NCBI GenBank assembly: GCA_022650895.1 | Contig: JALCQC010000006.1 | Location: 1-64,000 of the forward strand | Length of the DNA stretch: 64,000 nucleotides | Direction: 5' to 3' | From: Bifidobacteriaceae bacterium | GTDB taxonomy: Bacteria; Actinomycetota; Actinomycetes; Actinomycetales; Bifidobacteriaceae | Shown here: piece after piece, positions 25,689 through 33,197 of the stretch | Layout of the letters: each line of letters starts with the position of its first letter | Position numbering within the stretch: position 1 is the stretch's first letter | The notes under the pieces: generated by a model | Databases searched by the model: none | The model's input: the letters and a program-made list of their open reading frames with translations, nothing else | Told to the model about the DNA's origin: nothing | Made by a program: the position numbers and the translations under genes

Positions 25689-27232
25689 TATTCCTCTTTT
25701 TCCTCTTCCACCATGTGCTTGACGATCGCCAGATCGGAGGCATAGGGTACATGCTTTCCCTTGACTTTGAGCCATTTCTCATCACCCTTGCCGATGACGA
25801 GCAGCACGTTGAGCCTGTCTGCATGCGCACGAGCATCGCTGAAAGCGGCACGAATCGCCTCGGCGCGGTCATCGATAATGCTGACGTCGAGCTGTGGGTT
25901 GGTGACGTAGCCTGCCATTTCGACGCTGATGGCATGTGGGTCTTCGAAATCGCTGTCCTCAGGAGCGAGGATGAGATGGTCCGCACCTTCACTCGCCGCC
26001 TGCGCCATTCCCTGACGCCGATCAAGCGCCTTTCCTCCGGCGGTCCCGGTCACCACGGTGATGCGTGCGAGGGGATGGTACTCGTGGACGAAGTCGATGA
26101 GGCTTTTCAAGCTGATGTAGTTATGGGCGTAGTCCACATAGGCGATGATGCCGTCGGCGCTCGTGAAGCGTTCCATGCGTCCGGGGATCACGATGGGTTC
26201 CACGGCGTGTAGGGCGGCGGTTTCCGTTGCTGCGACACCGCTGACCCGTGCGATGGCGACGGCCGCCAGAGCATTCGCGTAGTTGAAGTCTCCCTCGATG
26301 CTCAGGTGGAAGTGCCCGAGCGGAGCGGAGATCTTCTCGGTGTTGTCGGTGAAGGCCGAGCCGTCCAGCGTCACGGCAGACGCCTGGAAATCGGCATGCA
26401 CGCCGTCGACGCCGAAGGTGGTGACGGAGGCTCGTGCCCTCTGTGCCGTCTCGCGCAGAAGTTGTGATTGTGGCAGACCTGCGTTGATAACGGCCGCGTG
26501 GCAGTTCTGCAGCAGTCTGCGCTTGCAGTAGAAGTAATCCTCGAAGGTGGGGTGTTCGACGGGGGAGATGTGGTCCGGAGAGATGTTGAGGAAGGCTCCC
26601 ACATCGAAGGTGATGCCGTAGACGCGGTTCATCTTGTACGCCTGAGAGGAGACCTCCATCACCAGGTGCGTCATGCCTGCGTCAAGGGCCTCGCGCATCA
26701 TACGGAACAGATCGAGTGACTCCGGCGTCGTCAGCGCCGAGTCGAAGGAGTCGATGCCGTTGAGGCAGGTTTGCTCCGAACTCATGAGGGCTGTCTTGTT
26801 GCCGGTGTGCTGTTTGAGAATGGCATGGGTGAGATAGGCGGTCGTCGTCTTGCCCTTGGTGCCGGTGATACCGATCAGGAAGAGTTCGTTCTGCGGATTT
26901 CCGTAGAATTGGGCACCCAGCAGCGCCATCGCTTTGTGAATGTCATTGACGATGAGTCCTAGGGCCTTGGTGGTTGCGGAATATTCGACCTCAGAGACAT
27001 AGCAGGGCAGTCCCTTTTCGTCGATGTTTTCGAGATATTCCTCGTGGAAGTTGCCCTTGCAGAAAAGAAGCGTTTCCCCGTCCACGGAGCGTGTGTCGTA
27101 GGATACCGACGTGAAGGTGAGAGACGGAAGTTTCTTCGGGTCAAGAAACCACTCTTTCTTCCCAACGACCTCACGCAATAATCCATGTGCGCTCAACACA
27201 TCATAGGCGGTGCGCAGTTCCATCGATGGCAC
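25688..27232 (-). CDS. murE: UDP-N-acetylmuramoyl-tripeptide synthetase (MurE)
   Basis: A 514-residue Mur ligase that adds residue 3 to UDP-MurNAc-L-Ala-D-Glu in the cytosol. Domain 1 comes first, then the ATP loop ITGTKGKTTTAYLTHAIL (about residue 130), NISPDHISPVEHPTFEDYFYCKRRLL with the carbamylated-Lys region, and YVDYAHNYISL with the ATP-contacting DYAH. The specificity loop reads APEDSDFEDPHAI instead of the DNPR of diaminopimelate-adding enzymes, pointing to L-Lys or L-Orn. The start is a GTG at 27232 with GGAGG five bases before it. It is the first gene of the cross-bridge operon. Confidence 0.92.
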   Translation of the reverse strand: MPSMELRTAYDVLSAHGLLREVVGKKEWFLDPKKLPSLTFTSVSYDTRSVDGETLLFCKGNFHEEYLENIDEKGLPCYVSEVEYSATTKALGLIVNDIHKAMALLGAQFYGNPQNELFLIGITGTKGKTTTAYLTHAILKQHTGNKTALMSSEQTCLNGIDSFDSALTTPESLDLFRMMREALDAGMTHLVMEVSSQAYKMNRVYGITFDVGAFLNISPDHISPVEHPTFEDYFYCKRRLLQNCHAAVINAGLPQSQLLRETAQRARASVTTFGVDGVHADFQASAVTLDGSAFTDNTEKISAPLGHFHLSIEGDFNYANALAAVAIARVSGVAATETAALHAVEPIVIPGRMERFTSADGIIAYVDYAHNYISLKSLIDFVHEYHPLARITVVTGTAGGKALDRRQGMAQAASEGADHLILAPEDSDFEDPHAISVEMAGYVTNPQLDVSIIDDRAEAIRAAFSDARAHADRLNVLLVIGKGDEKWLKVKGKHVPYASDLAIVKHMVEEEKEE

Positions 27233-27303
27233 ATTTCCTCCTTATAGTCCTCAGAACTGTTTTAGGCTACACCACCGCACTGCGATGTTGAGAAGAGTCT
27301 TTC

Positions 27304-28050
27304 TTACATCCACCGTGTTGACACGGGATGACGACCTTTGGAAAGAAGCCATTCGTTGAATTGCTTGGCCCACCGCGCATGTGCGTCGCGCTGCCAGGCC
27401 ATGAGGTTTCCGACGGCGACGTTGCCAGCCTGCGGGTAGAGCGTCGATATCGGTGCGATGAGGTCAACGGCGGCGATGGTGTCGGCGGTGGCGTCGTGGA
27501 AATCCCCATACGGATGAACGCCGTAGTAGAAGGTGGTATCCGTGAGCGTGCGCTTTCCGCGGCGGTGGGAGACCTCGCGATCGATGACCAATGGGTCGAC
27601 CACCAGATAGTCGCTCAGTTGCGTGCGCTCGCGGAGGGTGGGGAGCTTCCATCGTTTCAGATCGTTTTCGATCATCTGTACGTCGAAGTCCGCGTTATAG
27701 GCCAGAAGCGGGATGTTCTTCTTCTGGGCGAGTGAAATGACCTGTGCGATCTCTTCAAGGGCCTTCTCCGGTTCCTCGCCGTGCTCTTGCAGGTATTCAT
27801 CCGTGAATCCGTTGACGGCGCTGGCGCCGCTGGGAATGGGGCGGTGGGGGTTGATGATCCATTCTCCGACGACGTCGCCCTCATGTCCCGTTGCGGGATT
27901 GCGTAGGACCAAGGTGGCGGAGACGATGGCGTCACGTGCGGGGGATACCCCGGTGGTTTCGGTGTCGAAACCGAGAAGATAGGAGTCTTTCAACGTGGTA
28001 TCGGTGGTCTGCAATGGCAAGGCATCAACGGCAGAGAGTATCTGAGACAT
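27304..28050 (-). CDS. DnaQ-like 3'-5' exonuclease domain protein
   Basis: A 248-residue DEDDh-type exonuclease. ExoI motif LLGFDTETTGVSPARDAIV supplies the Asp/Glu pair, LLAYNADFDVQMIENDL is the ExoII motif, and HDATADTIAAVDLI supplies the last His/Asp. It is related to the proofreading epsilon subunit of DNA polymerase III but is a stand-alone protein, so it may act in repair or RNA turnover. Ribosome site upstream is weak. It lies between murE and the divergent sigma factor gene. Confidence 0.88.
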   Translation of the reverse strand: MSQILSAVDALPLQTTDTTLKDSYLLGFDTETTGVSPARDAIVSATLVLRNPATGHEGDVVGEWIINPHRPIPSGASAVNGFTDEYLQEHGEEPEKALEEIAQVISLAQKKNIPLLAYNADFDVQMIENDLKRWKLPTLRERTQLSDYLVVDPLVIDREVSHRRGKRTLTDTTFYYGVHPYGDFHDATADTIAAVDLIAPISTLYPQAGNVAVGNLMAWQRDAHARWAKQFNEWLLSKGRHPVSTRWM

Positions 28051-28149
28051 ACATAATATTGTGCGGCGTCAGTCCGACAAGCAGGGCGTGAAAAATCATG
28101 CCATGCCGATGTTCTCGCACAACTTGCTGAGAGGTGGCAGAATGTAAAG

Positions 28150-28842
28150 GTGGCAAAAAAGACGAGCATGAGCGCGAAACGCGAAGAGTTCCAGCGCCTT
28201 GCCGTACCTACACTCGACATGTTGTACCGCCAGGCCATGAAATACACGAACAATCCTGAGGATGCGCAGGACCTGGTGCAGGACACCTTCGAGCGCGGTT
28301 TCAAAGCTTTCTCTTCCTTCAAGAGAGGGACCAACATCGAGGCGTGGCTGACCACTATTCTGCGCAATGCGTACTTCAACCAGTACCAGAAGTCCAAGCG
28401 CAGGCCTCGTCGCGCCAATGACTCCACTGGAGAATACGACGACTGGGACATCTATGAGGCTTCGGCACACCAGTCCGAGGGGCTTCGTTCCGCCGAGGAT
28501 GAGTATCTTGACGCCTACGCTCCCGACGAGATCATGCATGCGCTTAACAATCTTTCGCCTGAACGCCGTCAGGTTTTCATCGACGCCGCCATCGACGGGA
28601 AAAGCTATCAGCAGGTGGCGGACGAGCAGGGAATCAAGATCGGAACGGTGATGAGCCGTCTCAACCGCGCACGCACCCAGCTGAAAAACGAGCTTGAACA
28701 GTACGCCAAGGATCGCGGCTATGTGGAGGAGACACCGGCGGAGGACTCGAAGCCGACCGCCGCCGCCAGCACTACCGGAGAACAGCCCAAGCGCAAGAGA
28801 GCAAGACAAGCGCAGAAAAGCAAGAGCGGGCTTACAGCATAA
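28150..28842 (+). CDS. ECF-type RNA polymerase sigma factor, SigH/SigR-like
   Basis: A 230-residue protein with sigma region 2 (about residues 15-85: LDMLYRQAMKYTNNPEDAQDLVQDTFERGFKAFSSFKRGTNIEAWLTTILRNAYF) and region 4 (LSPERRQVFIDAAIDGKSYQQVADEQGIKIGTVMSRLNRARTQLKNEL). The sequence is close to the actinobacterial SigH/SigR group that responds to thiol-oxidative and heat stress. A basic tail rich in Lys and Arg follows region 4. The track start is a GTG at 28150. ATG 28168 is an alternative and neither has a good ribosome site. The next gene encodes an RsrA-like candidate anti-sigma protein, which supports the assignment. Confidence 0.9.
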   Translation: MAKKTSMSAKREEFQRLAVPTLDMLYRQAMKYTNNPEDAQDLVQDTFERGFKAFSSFKRGTNIEAWLTTILRNAYFNQYQKSKRRPRRANDSTGEYDDWDIYEASAHQSEGLRSAEDEYLDAYAPDEIMHALNNLSPERRQVFIDAAIDGKSYQQVADEQGIKIGTVMSRLNRARTQLKNELEQYAKDRGYVEETPAEDSKPTAAASTTGEQPKRKRARQAQKSKSGLTA

Positions 28843-28975
28843 ATTATCTTCACAGTGAAATACACGTCCGCCCGCGGGTGATAATAAAGACATGAGAAAA
28901 GGGGTTCTCTTCCGTACAGTGCGTTGAATCAGGTGCGGATCCCATTGAGTGCAGTTGTCGAAGGAGTTGATTGTG

Positions 28976-29383
28976 ATGAGGATTGAGTCCTCCACCACCG
29001 AAATGATGGTGAGCCGCGATGGAGTCGTGGAACGCCACGAGGAAATCGTGACCATGACGAGCTCTCCGTGTTACGACCTCGAGCGTATGGATGATTTCGA
29101 CGATCTCTACCAATGTGGTCTGGCACGGGCACAACGCCTGGGACAGATGGATGCCTTCACCGAGCGGTTCAATGCAGAGACCTGCTGCGATGCCCGTGAA
29201 AAGGCCATGATCGAGGCGCTGAAACAATATCTGCGTCCTCAGCAGGCTCCTGCGACTCTTTTGGGGCGTGTTCTCCATTGTCTCGACCGTCTTTGCGACG
29301 AGGAAGACGTAGAGGATGATTCAGCAGCAACCCCAACGTCAGTTTCCACGCACCGTCCGGAGCAGCGGCGTCTGACTGCATAG
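28976..29383 (+). CDS. Putative anti-sigma factor, degenerate RsrA/RshA-like
   Basis: A 135-residue Cys-containing acidic protein, start at ATG 28976 (GTG 28973 also possible) after AAGGAG. It is placed 133 bp downstream of the SigH/SigR-like gene, where actinobacteria encode the redox-sensing zinc anti-sigma factor. By eye, CYDLERMDDFDDLYQC and FNAETCCDAREKAMIEALKQYLRP line up with the RsrA segments ending in HFEECSPCLEKYG. The HxxxCxxC zinc motif is not intact: His is Arg and the first Cys of the pair is Glu. Function as the sigma partner is inferred from position and this weak similarity. Confidence 0.6.
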   Translation: MRIESSTTEMMVSRDGVVERHEEIVTMTSSPCYDLERMDDFDDLYQCGLARAQRLGQMDAFTERFNAETCCDAREKAMIEALKQYLRPQQAPATLLGRVLHCLDRLCDEEDVEDDSAATPTSVSTHRPEQRRLTA

Positions 29384-29520
29384 AGGCTTGGTTGTCTGGA
29401 AGTTGGGAAGCAATCAGCAGCGATAACGGCTAGCGGCGATATACGGCACTGGTTCGTCACATAGAATCCCGAAATAAGAATCCCTGAAATACCTGAAATA
29501 ATTAAGACTTTGAAATACTA

Positions 29521-29562
29521 ATAAGGAACCCCCCGAAGCTTTAGCTTCGGGGGGTTCCTTAT
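29521..29562. terminator. Very strong bidirectional hairpin terminator
   Basis: A nearly uninterrupted palindrome: left arm 29521-29540 and right arm 29543-29562 pair over 20 bp (core AACCCCCCGAAGC / GCTTCGGGGGGTT). It separates the convergent anti-sigma-like gene (plus) and the bL37 gene (minus) and can end transcripts from both. The minus-strand side runs into TTATTAGTATTTC. The preceding 29384-29520 stretch has no gene, only short CCTGAAATA-like repeats. Confidence 0.85.
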
Positions 29563-29593
29563 GTCTCTCACCATGAAGTGAAAGACTCACGAA

Positions 29594-29668
29594 TCAGGCA
29601 TTTGGCCTCTTGCCGTGATTTGCAGCCTTCTTACGGCGGTCACGACGCATACGTCCGCGCTTTCCCAT
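29594..29668 (-). CDS. Small ribosomal-type protein bL37 (24 residues)
   Basis: Reading the minus strand from the ATG at 29668 gives a 24-residue protein, MGKRGRMRRDRRKKAANHGK and then RPNA, with TGA at 29594-29596. AAGGAG lies six bases before the ATG, so the site is well formed. The sequence closely resembles the tiny actinobacterial large-subunit protein bL37 seen in mycobacterial ribosome structures, which also ends in ANHGKRPNA. It is below the ORF-track cutoff. It would sit on 23S rRNA in the 50S subunit. Neighbours are a strong terminator downstream and the minus-strand aldose epimerase gene upstream. Confidence 0.88.
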   Translation of the reverse strand: MGKRGRMRRDRRKKAANHGKRPNA

Positions 29669-29764
29669 TGTTCACTCCTTACTTCGCTGATAAGCCTTGG
29701 GAATTGTCTCATAACCTCCGTACAAGCACAAGCCGACACGGAGGTCATGAGGGTTGTTCGGTAA

Positions 29765-30718
29765 CTAGTCGATGCTCCGTGCAGAGTAGCGAACGGTAGT
29801 TGAGAAGCTTTCGCCGGGCTCGACGCGCTCAAGGTTCTTACCGGTGCGGAAGGCATTCGCATAGGCTGTCATGGGCTCGACCGCGACGCCTGCCGGGCGG
29901 ATTTCCTCGGGGAAACCGGTTCCTGTGCAGACCTGCCACGCGTTGACGGTGTTGTCGCCGCTCAGACGCACCTGGATGCCGTCGGGACGTGTGAAGACAG
30001 CAGTCGTGGAACCGTCGCCGATGTATTCGACACCCGTCCACGCATCGTCGAATCCCTTGCCTTCCATGCTTGGATTGGTGGTGAGGTCATACTTGGTGCC
30101 AGTCACGTCTTCGGTGCCGTTTGGAATGAGACGGTCATTCACGGTGACGTGCTTGCTGGCATGCAGCTCGAGGTGGCAGGCGGCATTGTCCTCTTCAATG
30201 GCGTCACCGGTGTTGTGCTTGCCGTTGGACAGCCATGGGTGAATTCCGAAGGCCCATGGAGCTGGCTTCTCATCATTGTTGAACACGGTGACGGACTGGG
30301 AGAGACCATCGTCCGAGAGCTCGTAGTGAACGAAGACGGTGATGTCGAAGGGGTAGCTCGGAATGGCGGGAGCGCGCCAGCTGAGCTCGACGGAGGACTC
30401 CGTCAGGCTCTCCAGCTTCCAGAAGTAGCGGTATCCGAATCCATGAAGGGAAGTGTTGCGCTCTACCTCATCAATGGGCAGCTGATATGTTTTTCCTTCG
30501 AAAGTGTACTGGCCATCCTCAACACGGTTTGGATAAGGAACCAGAACATAGCCATTGCAGCAGGGAACCGTCTCATTGGGGTCGAAAGAGGCAATGAGAT
30601 CCTTACCCTTCCATTGGAGCGTACGGAGGTTCGCACCGAGTTCAGTGACGACTGCCGAATAGTCTCCGAAAGAGATGGAATATTGGTTGCCTGTGCGAGG
30701 CTTGAAAATCTTTGACAT
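29765..30718 (-). CDS. Aldose 1-epimerase family protein (galactose mutarotase-like)
   Basis: A 317-residue protein with the galactose mutarotase beta-sandwich. Conserved points are the early VPYPNRVEDGQYTFEGKTY with a substrate-binding Asn-Arg, TSLHGFGYRYFW containing the first catalytic-site His, WAFGIHPWLS with the second His, and the late EEIRPAGVAVEPMTAYANAF with the catalytic Glu. It interconverts alpha and beta anomers of aldoses in the cytosol. The start has AGGAG before the ATG. It is monocistronic on the minus strand, followed by the bL37 gene. Confidence 0.92.
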   Translation of the reverse strand: MSKIFKPRTGNQYSISFGDYSAVVTELGANLRTLQWKGKDLIASFDPNETVPCCNGYVLVPYPNRVEDGQYTFEGKTYQLPIDEVERNTSLHGFGYRYFWKLESLTESSVELSWRAPAIPSYPFDITVFVHYELSDDGLSQSVTVFNNDEKPAPWAFGIHPWLSNGKHNTGDAIEEDNAACHLELHASKHVTVNDRLIPNGTEDVTGTKYDLTTNPSMEGKGFDDAWTGVEYIGDGSTTAVFTRPDGIQVRLSGDNTVNAWQVCTGTGFPEEIRPAGVAVEPMTAYANAFRTGKNLERVEPGESFSTTVRYSARSID

Positions 30719-30810
30719 TGCTACTCCTGTGTAGATCCACTAAAACATTTCCCAGTTTAGGACCGTCCCCGAACCTTGGCGTCTTCCGCGTACCGTAAAA
30801 ATTACGATAT

Positions 30811-31314
30811 TCACCATTTTGCGATATCGACGGCCTGTCCCTTCGTGACCTCGAGCAAGTCTGTGGGAGAGAGGGCGATGTCGAATCCGCGCTTTCCGCC
30901 AGAGACCAGGATCTCAGGCGCATTCATCGCTGAGAGATCGAGAAACGTACGGTGTCTGGTCTTCTGTCCGAGAGGTGAGATGCCGCCGACGACGTAGCCG
31001 GTCGCCTTCTCGGCCTCATGCGGATCGACCATGGTGACTTTTTTGAGACCAGCGGCTGCGGCAAGTTTCTTGAGATCGAGGTGACCGCTGACGGGGACTA
31101 CTCCGACGACAATCTCCCGCCCGTCTCCTGCGAGCAGGGTCTTGAACACGTGGGTAGGGTCCAGGCCGAGTTTACGGGCCGCCTCGATGCCGTAACCTTC
31201 TCCCATGTCGTCGGAGGAATGCTCGTATTCCAGTGTGCGGAAAGCGACTCCCGCCTTTTCCAGTTGAATGATTGCTGGTGTGGAACCGGACTTCCCGTGC
31301 TTTTTCTTTGCCAT
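30811..31314 (-). CDS. YbaK/EbsC-type aminoacyl-tRNA deacylase (Cys-tRNA(Pro) deacylase)
   Basis: A 167-residue YbaK-family protein. Motifs are EAARKLGLDPTHVFKTLLAGDG (conserved Lys in VFKTL), VSGHLDLKKLAAAAGLKKVTMVDPHEAEKATGYVVGGISPLGQK with the family's G-Y-x-x-GGISP, and NAPEILVSGGKRGFDIALSP. Such proteins hydrolyse Cys mischarged onto tRNA(Pro). Start is ambiguous: ATG 31314 is used, ATG 31350 would add 12 residues, and AAGGAG lies between them. It is downstream of gap on the same strand but separated by a terminator. Confidence 0.93.
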   Translation of the reverse strand: MAKKKHGKSGSTPAIIQLEKAGVAFRTLEYEHSSDDMGEGYGIEAARKLGLDPTHVFKTLLAGDGREIVVGVVPVSGHLDLKKLAAAAGLKKVTMVDPHEAEKATGYVVGGISPLGQKTRHRTFLDLSAMNAPEILVSGGKRGFDIALSPTDLLEVTKGQAVDIAKW

Positions 31315-31459
31315 GAACTCTTGAGTCTCCTTCTGTGTTTCACGATTCATGCGGCGCTAGATCACATAGTACGAGCTTCACTTCAGGAACGTCATCATCA
31401 CTCACGTCAGTTAAGTTCTAAGAGTCTGTGAGTCTGTGGAATCAAAGCCTCATTTAATA

Positions 31460-31493
31460 GATGACCCCCGCAGGTTTTCCTGTGGGGGTCATC
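31460..31493 (-). terminator. Terminator after gap
   Basis: GATGACCCCCGCAGG (31460-31474) and CCTGTGGGGGTCATC (31479-31493) pair over 15 bp with one G-U pair and a TTTT loop. Read on the minus strand it lies 75 bp beyond the gap stop and is followed by TATTAAATG, a weak T tract. Confidence 0.8.
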
Positions 31494-31567
31494 TTCACAC
31501 GAATCCAGATTAATGGAGTTTGTGTTTACTACAGTGAGCCGGATGGCTCATCTCGGAATTCGGCCGA

Positions 31568-32620
31568 TCACTTCTCCGAAAGCTCTGCAAAGTGGAGAAG
31601 GGTACGGATCATGTTCGAGGTGAAGCCGTACTCGTTGTCATAGAAGGCAACGGTGCGGACCAGCTGCTTCGTGCCGGCGTCGACGACATCGGTCTGGGTC
31701 GGGTCAAAGACGCCACCGTGGGTGTCGCCGATGATGTCCGAGGAGACGATGCTGTCAGCGTTGTAACCGTACGTAGGATCATCGGAGAAGCGCTCCTTGA
31801 AGGCCTCGTTGATCTCGTCGACGGTGACATGCTCACGAAGGGTGGTCGTGAGCTCGGTGACGGAGCCGGCAGGAAGGGCGACGCGCTGTGCGTGTCCCTT
31901 GATCTTGCCGTCCACGGAAGGAACAACCAGACCGATGGCCTTGGCGGCACCGGTGGAGTGCTCGATGGTGTTGACAGCGGCTGCACGGCCGTTGCGAAGC
32001 TTCTTGGCAGGACCATCCATCAGGGCCTGGGAAGCGGTGTAAGCATGGATGGTGGTCATGAGGCCATTCTCGATGCCCCACTTCTCATCGAGGAACTTGA
32101 CCATTGCCGCGAGGGAACCAGTGGTGCAGGAACCGGTGGAGACAATCGTGTCCTCAGGAGTGAGGGTGTCAAGGTTGACGCCTGGAACGACAGTCGGAAC
32201 GCCTTCGCCCTTTGCAGGAGCGGAGATGAGAACCTTCTTGGCACCAGCCTTTAGGTGAGCGGAAGCCTTGTCCTTGGAGGTGTAGAAACCAGTGGACTCC
32301 AGAACGAAGTCAACGCCATCGTTCTTGACCCACGGAAGCTGAGAAGCATCCTTCTCGGCGTAAACGGTGTATTCCTTGCCGTCCACGACGATGGAGGTAT
32401 CGGTCGCAGTGACCTCAACGGTGGAACCATCGGAATGCTTGAACTTGCCCTGCGCGGAATCGTACTTCAACAGATAAGCCAGCATGGAAGGAGTGGTCAA
32501 ATCGTTGATTGCTGCGACCTCGATGCCGTTAGCCTCGCCACGCTCCTGGAGCTCAAAGATACGGCGGAAAGCCATACGACCAATGCGGCCAAAGCCGTTA
32601 ATACCAATCTTTACTGTCAT
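31568..32620 (-). CDS. gap: Glyceraldehyde-3-phosphate dehydrogenase, type I
   Basis: A 350-residue glycolytic enzyme converting glyceraldehyde 3-phosphate to 1,3-bisphosphoglycerate with NAD. The NAD-binding start KIGINGFGRIGRMAFRRI is followed by the catalytic SCTTGSLAAMVKFL (active-site Cys near residue 160). The C-terminal FYDNEYGFTSNMIRTLLHF is standard. AGGAG lies eight to nine bases before the ATG. In organisms using the bifid shunt, this is the lower-glycolysis entry for the C3 product of phosphoketolase. It is monocistronic, with a 217-bp upstream gap and a terminator downstream. Confidence 0.97.
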   Translation of the reverse strand: MTVKIGINGFGRIGRMAFRRIFELQERGEANGIEVAAINDLTTPSMLAYLLKYDSAQGKFKHSDGSTVEVTATDTSIVVDGKEYTVYAEKDASQLPWVKNDGVDFVLESTGFYTSKDKASAHLKAGAKKVLISAPAKGEGVPTVVPGVNLDTLTPEDTIVSTGSCTTGSLAAMVKFLDEKWGIENGLMTTIHAYTASQALMDGPAKKLRNGRAAAVNTIEHSTGAAKAIGLVVPSVDGKIKGHAQRVALPAGSVTELTTTLREHVTVDEINEAFKERFSDDPTYGYNADSIVSSDIIGDTHGGVFDPTQTDVVDAGTKQLVRTVAFYDNEYGFTSNMIRTLLHFAELSEK

Positions 32621-32837
32621 TTATCATTCTCCTGAAAAGAACGGGGCATTACGAACGTCTGTGCGGTTCACAACACGGCCAGAACCACTGCGTACATTCT
32701 CATGCCAGCTTGTATGAACAGTTCTCATGCTACTTCGTTCTCTGTACTTTTCCTCTGGGCACACACGGGAATAATGGCGTATCCACGCGGGTCATTCCAA
32801 GGACTCGTTCCGTCGGTGCACAGACGCAGAAGTAGAT

Positions 32838-33197
32838 CTACTTCAGCAGATTCTTCTCCCACTCCGTCGCTTTGAAGCCAACGAGCACGCAATCACTGCC
32901 GACGAACACCGGACGCTTGATAAGCATGCCGTCAGAGGCGAGGGTTTCAAGCGCTTCATAAGTGCTCATCGTGGGAACGAGATTCTTCAGCCCCCGCTCG
33001 CGGTAGGCGGTTCCGGTCACATTGAACCATCGACGGAGAGAGACGCCGCTGCGCACATACCATGCAGCGAGTTCCGCATACGTGGGCTGTTCCTTGCGGA
33101 CGTCTCGCGTCACATAGTCGATGCCGTTTTCATTGAGCCATGCGCGCGCCTTGGCGGAACTGGAACACGTTGAGAGTTGAACGAGGAGGTTTGTCAT
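32838..33197 (-). CDS. ArsC/Spx-family thioredoxin-fold protein
   Basis: The real start is ATG 33197, which overlaps the stop of the upstream thiamine pyrophosphokinase gene (ATGA), giving 119 residues. The track's longer ORF is not needed. The N-terminal LVQLSTCSSSAKARAWLNENGIDYVTRDVRKEQPT is the ArsC/Spx thioredoxin-like fold with a CxxS rather than CxxC motif, and IKRPVFVGSDCVLVGFK is the conserved C-terminal segment. Members include glutaredoxin-coupled arsenate reductases and redox regulators of the Spx/MgsR type. No ars genes are nearby, so arsenate reduction is not supported by context. Confidence 0.82.
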   Translation of the reverse strand: MTNLLVQLSTCSSSAKARAWLNENGIDYVTRDVRKEQPTYAELAAWYVRSGVSLRRWFNVTGTAYRERGLKNLVPTMSTYEALETLASDGMLIKRPVFVGSDCVLVGFKATEWEKNLLK

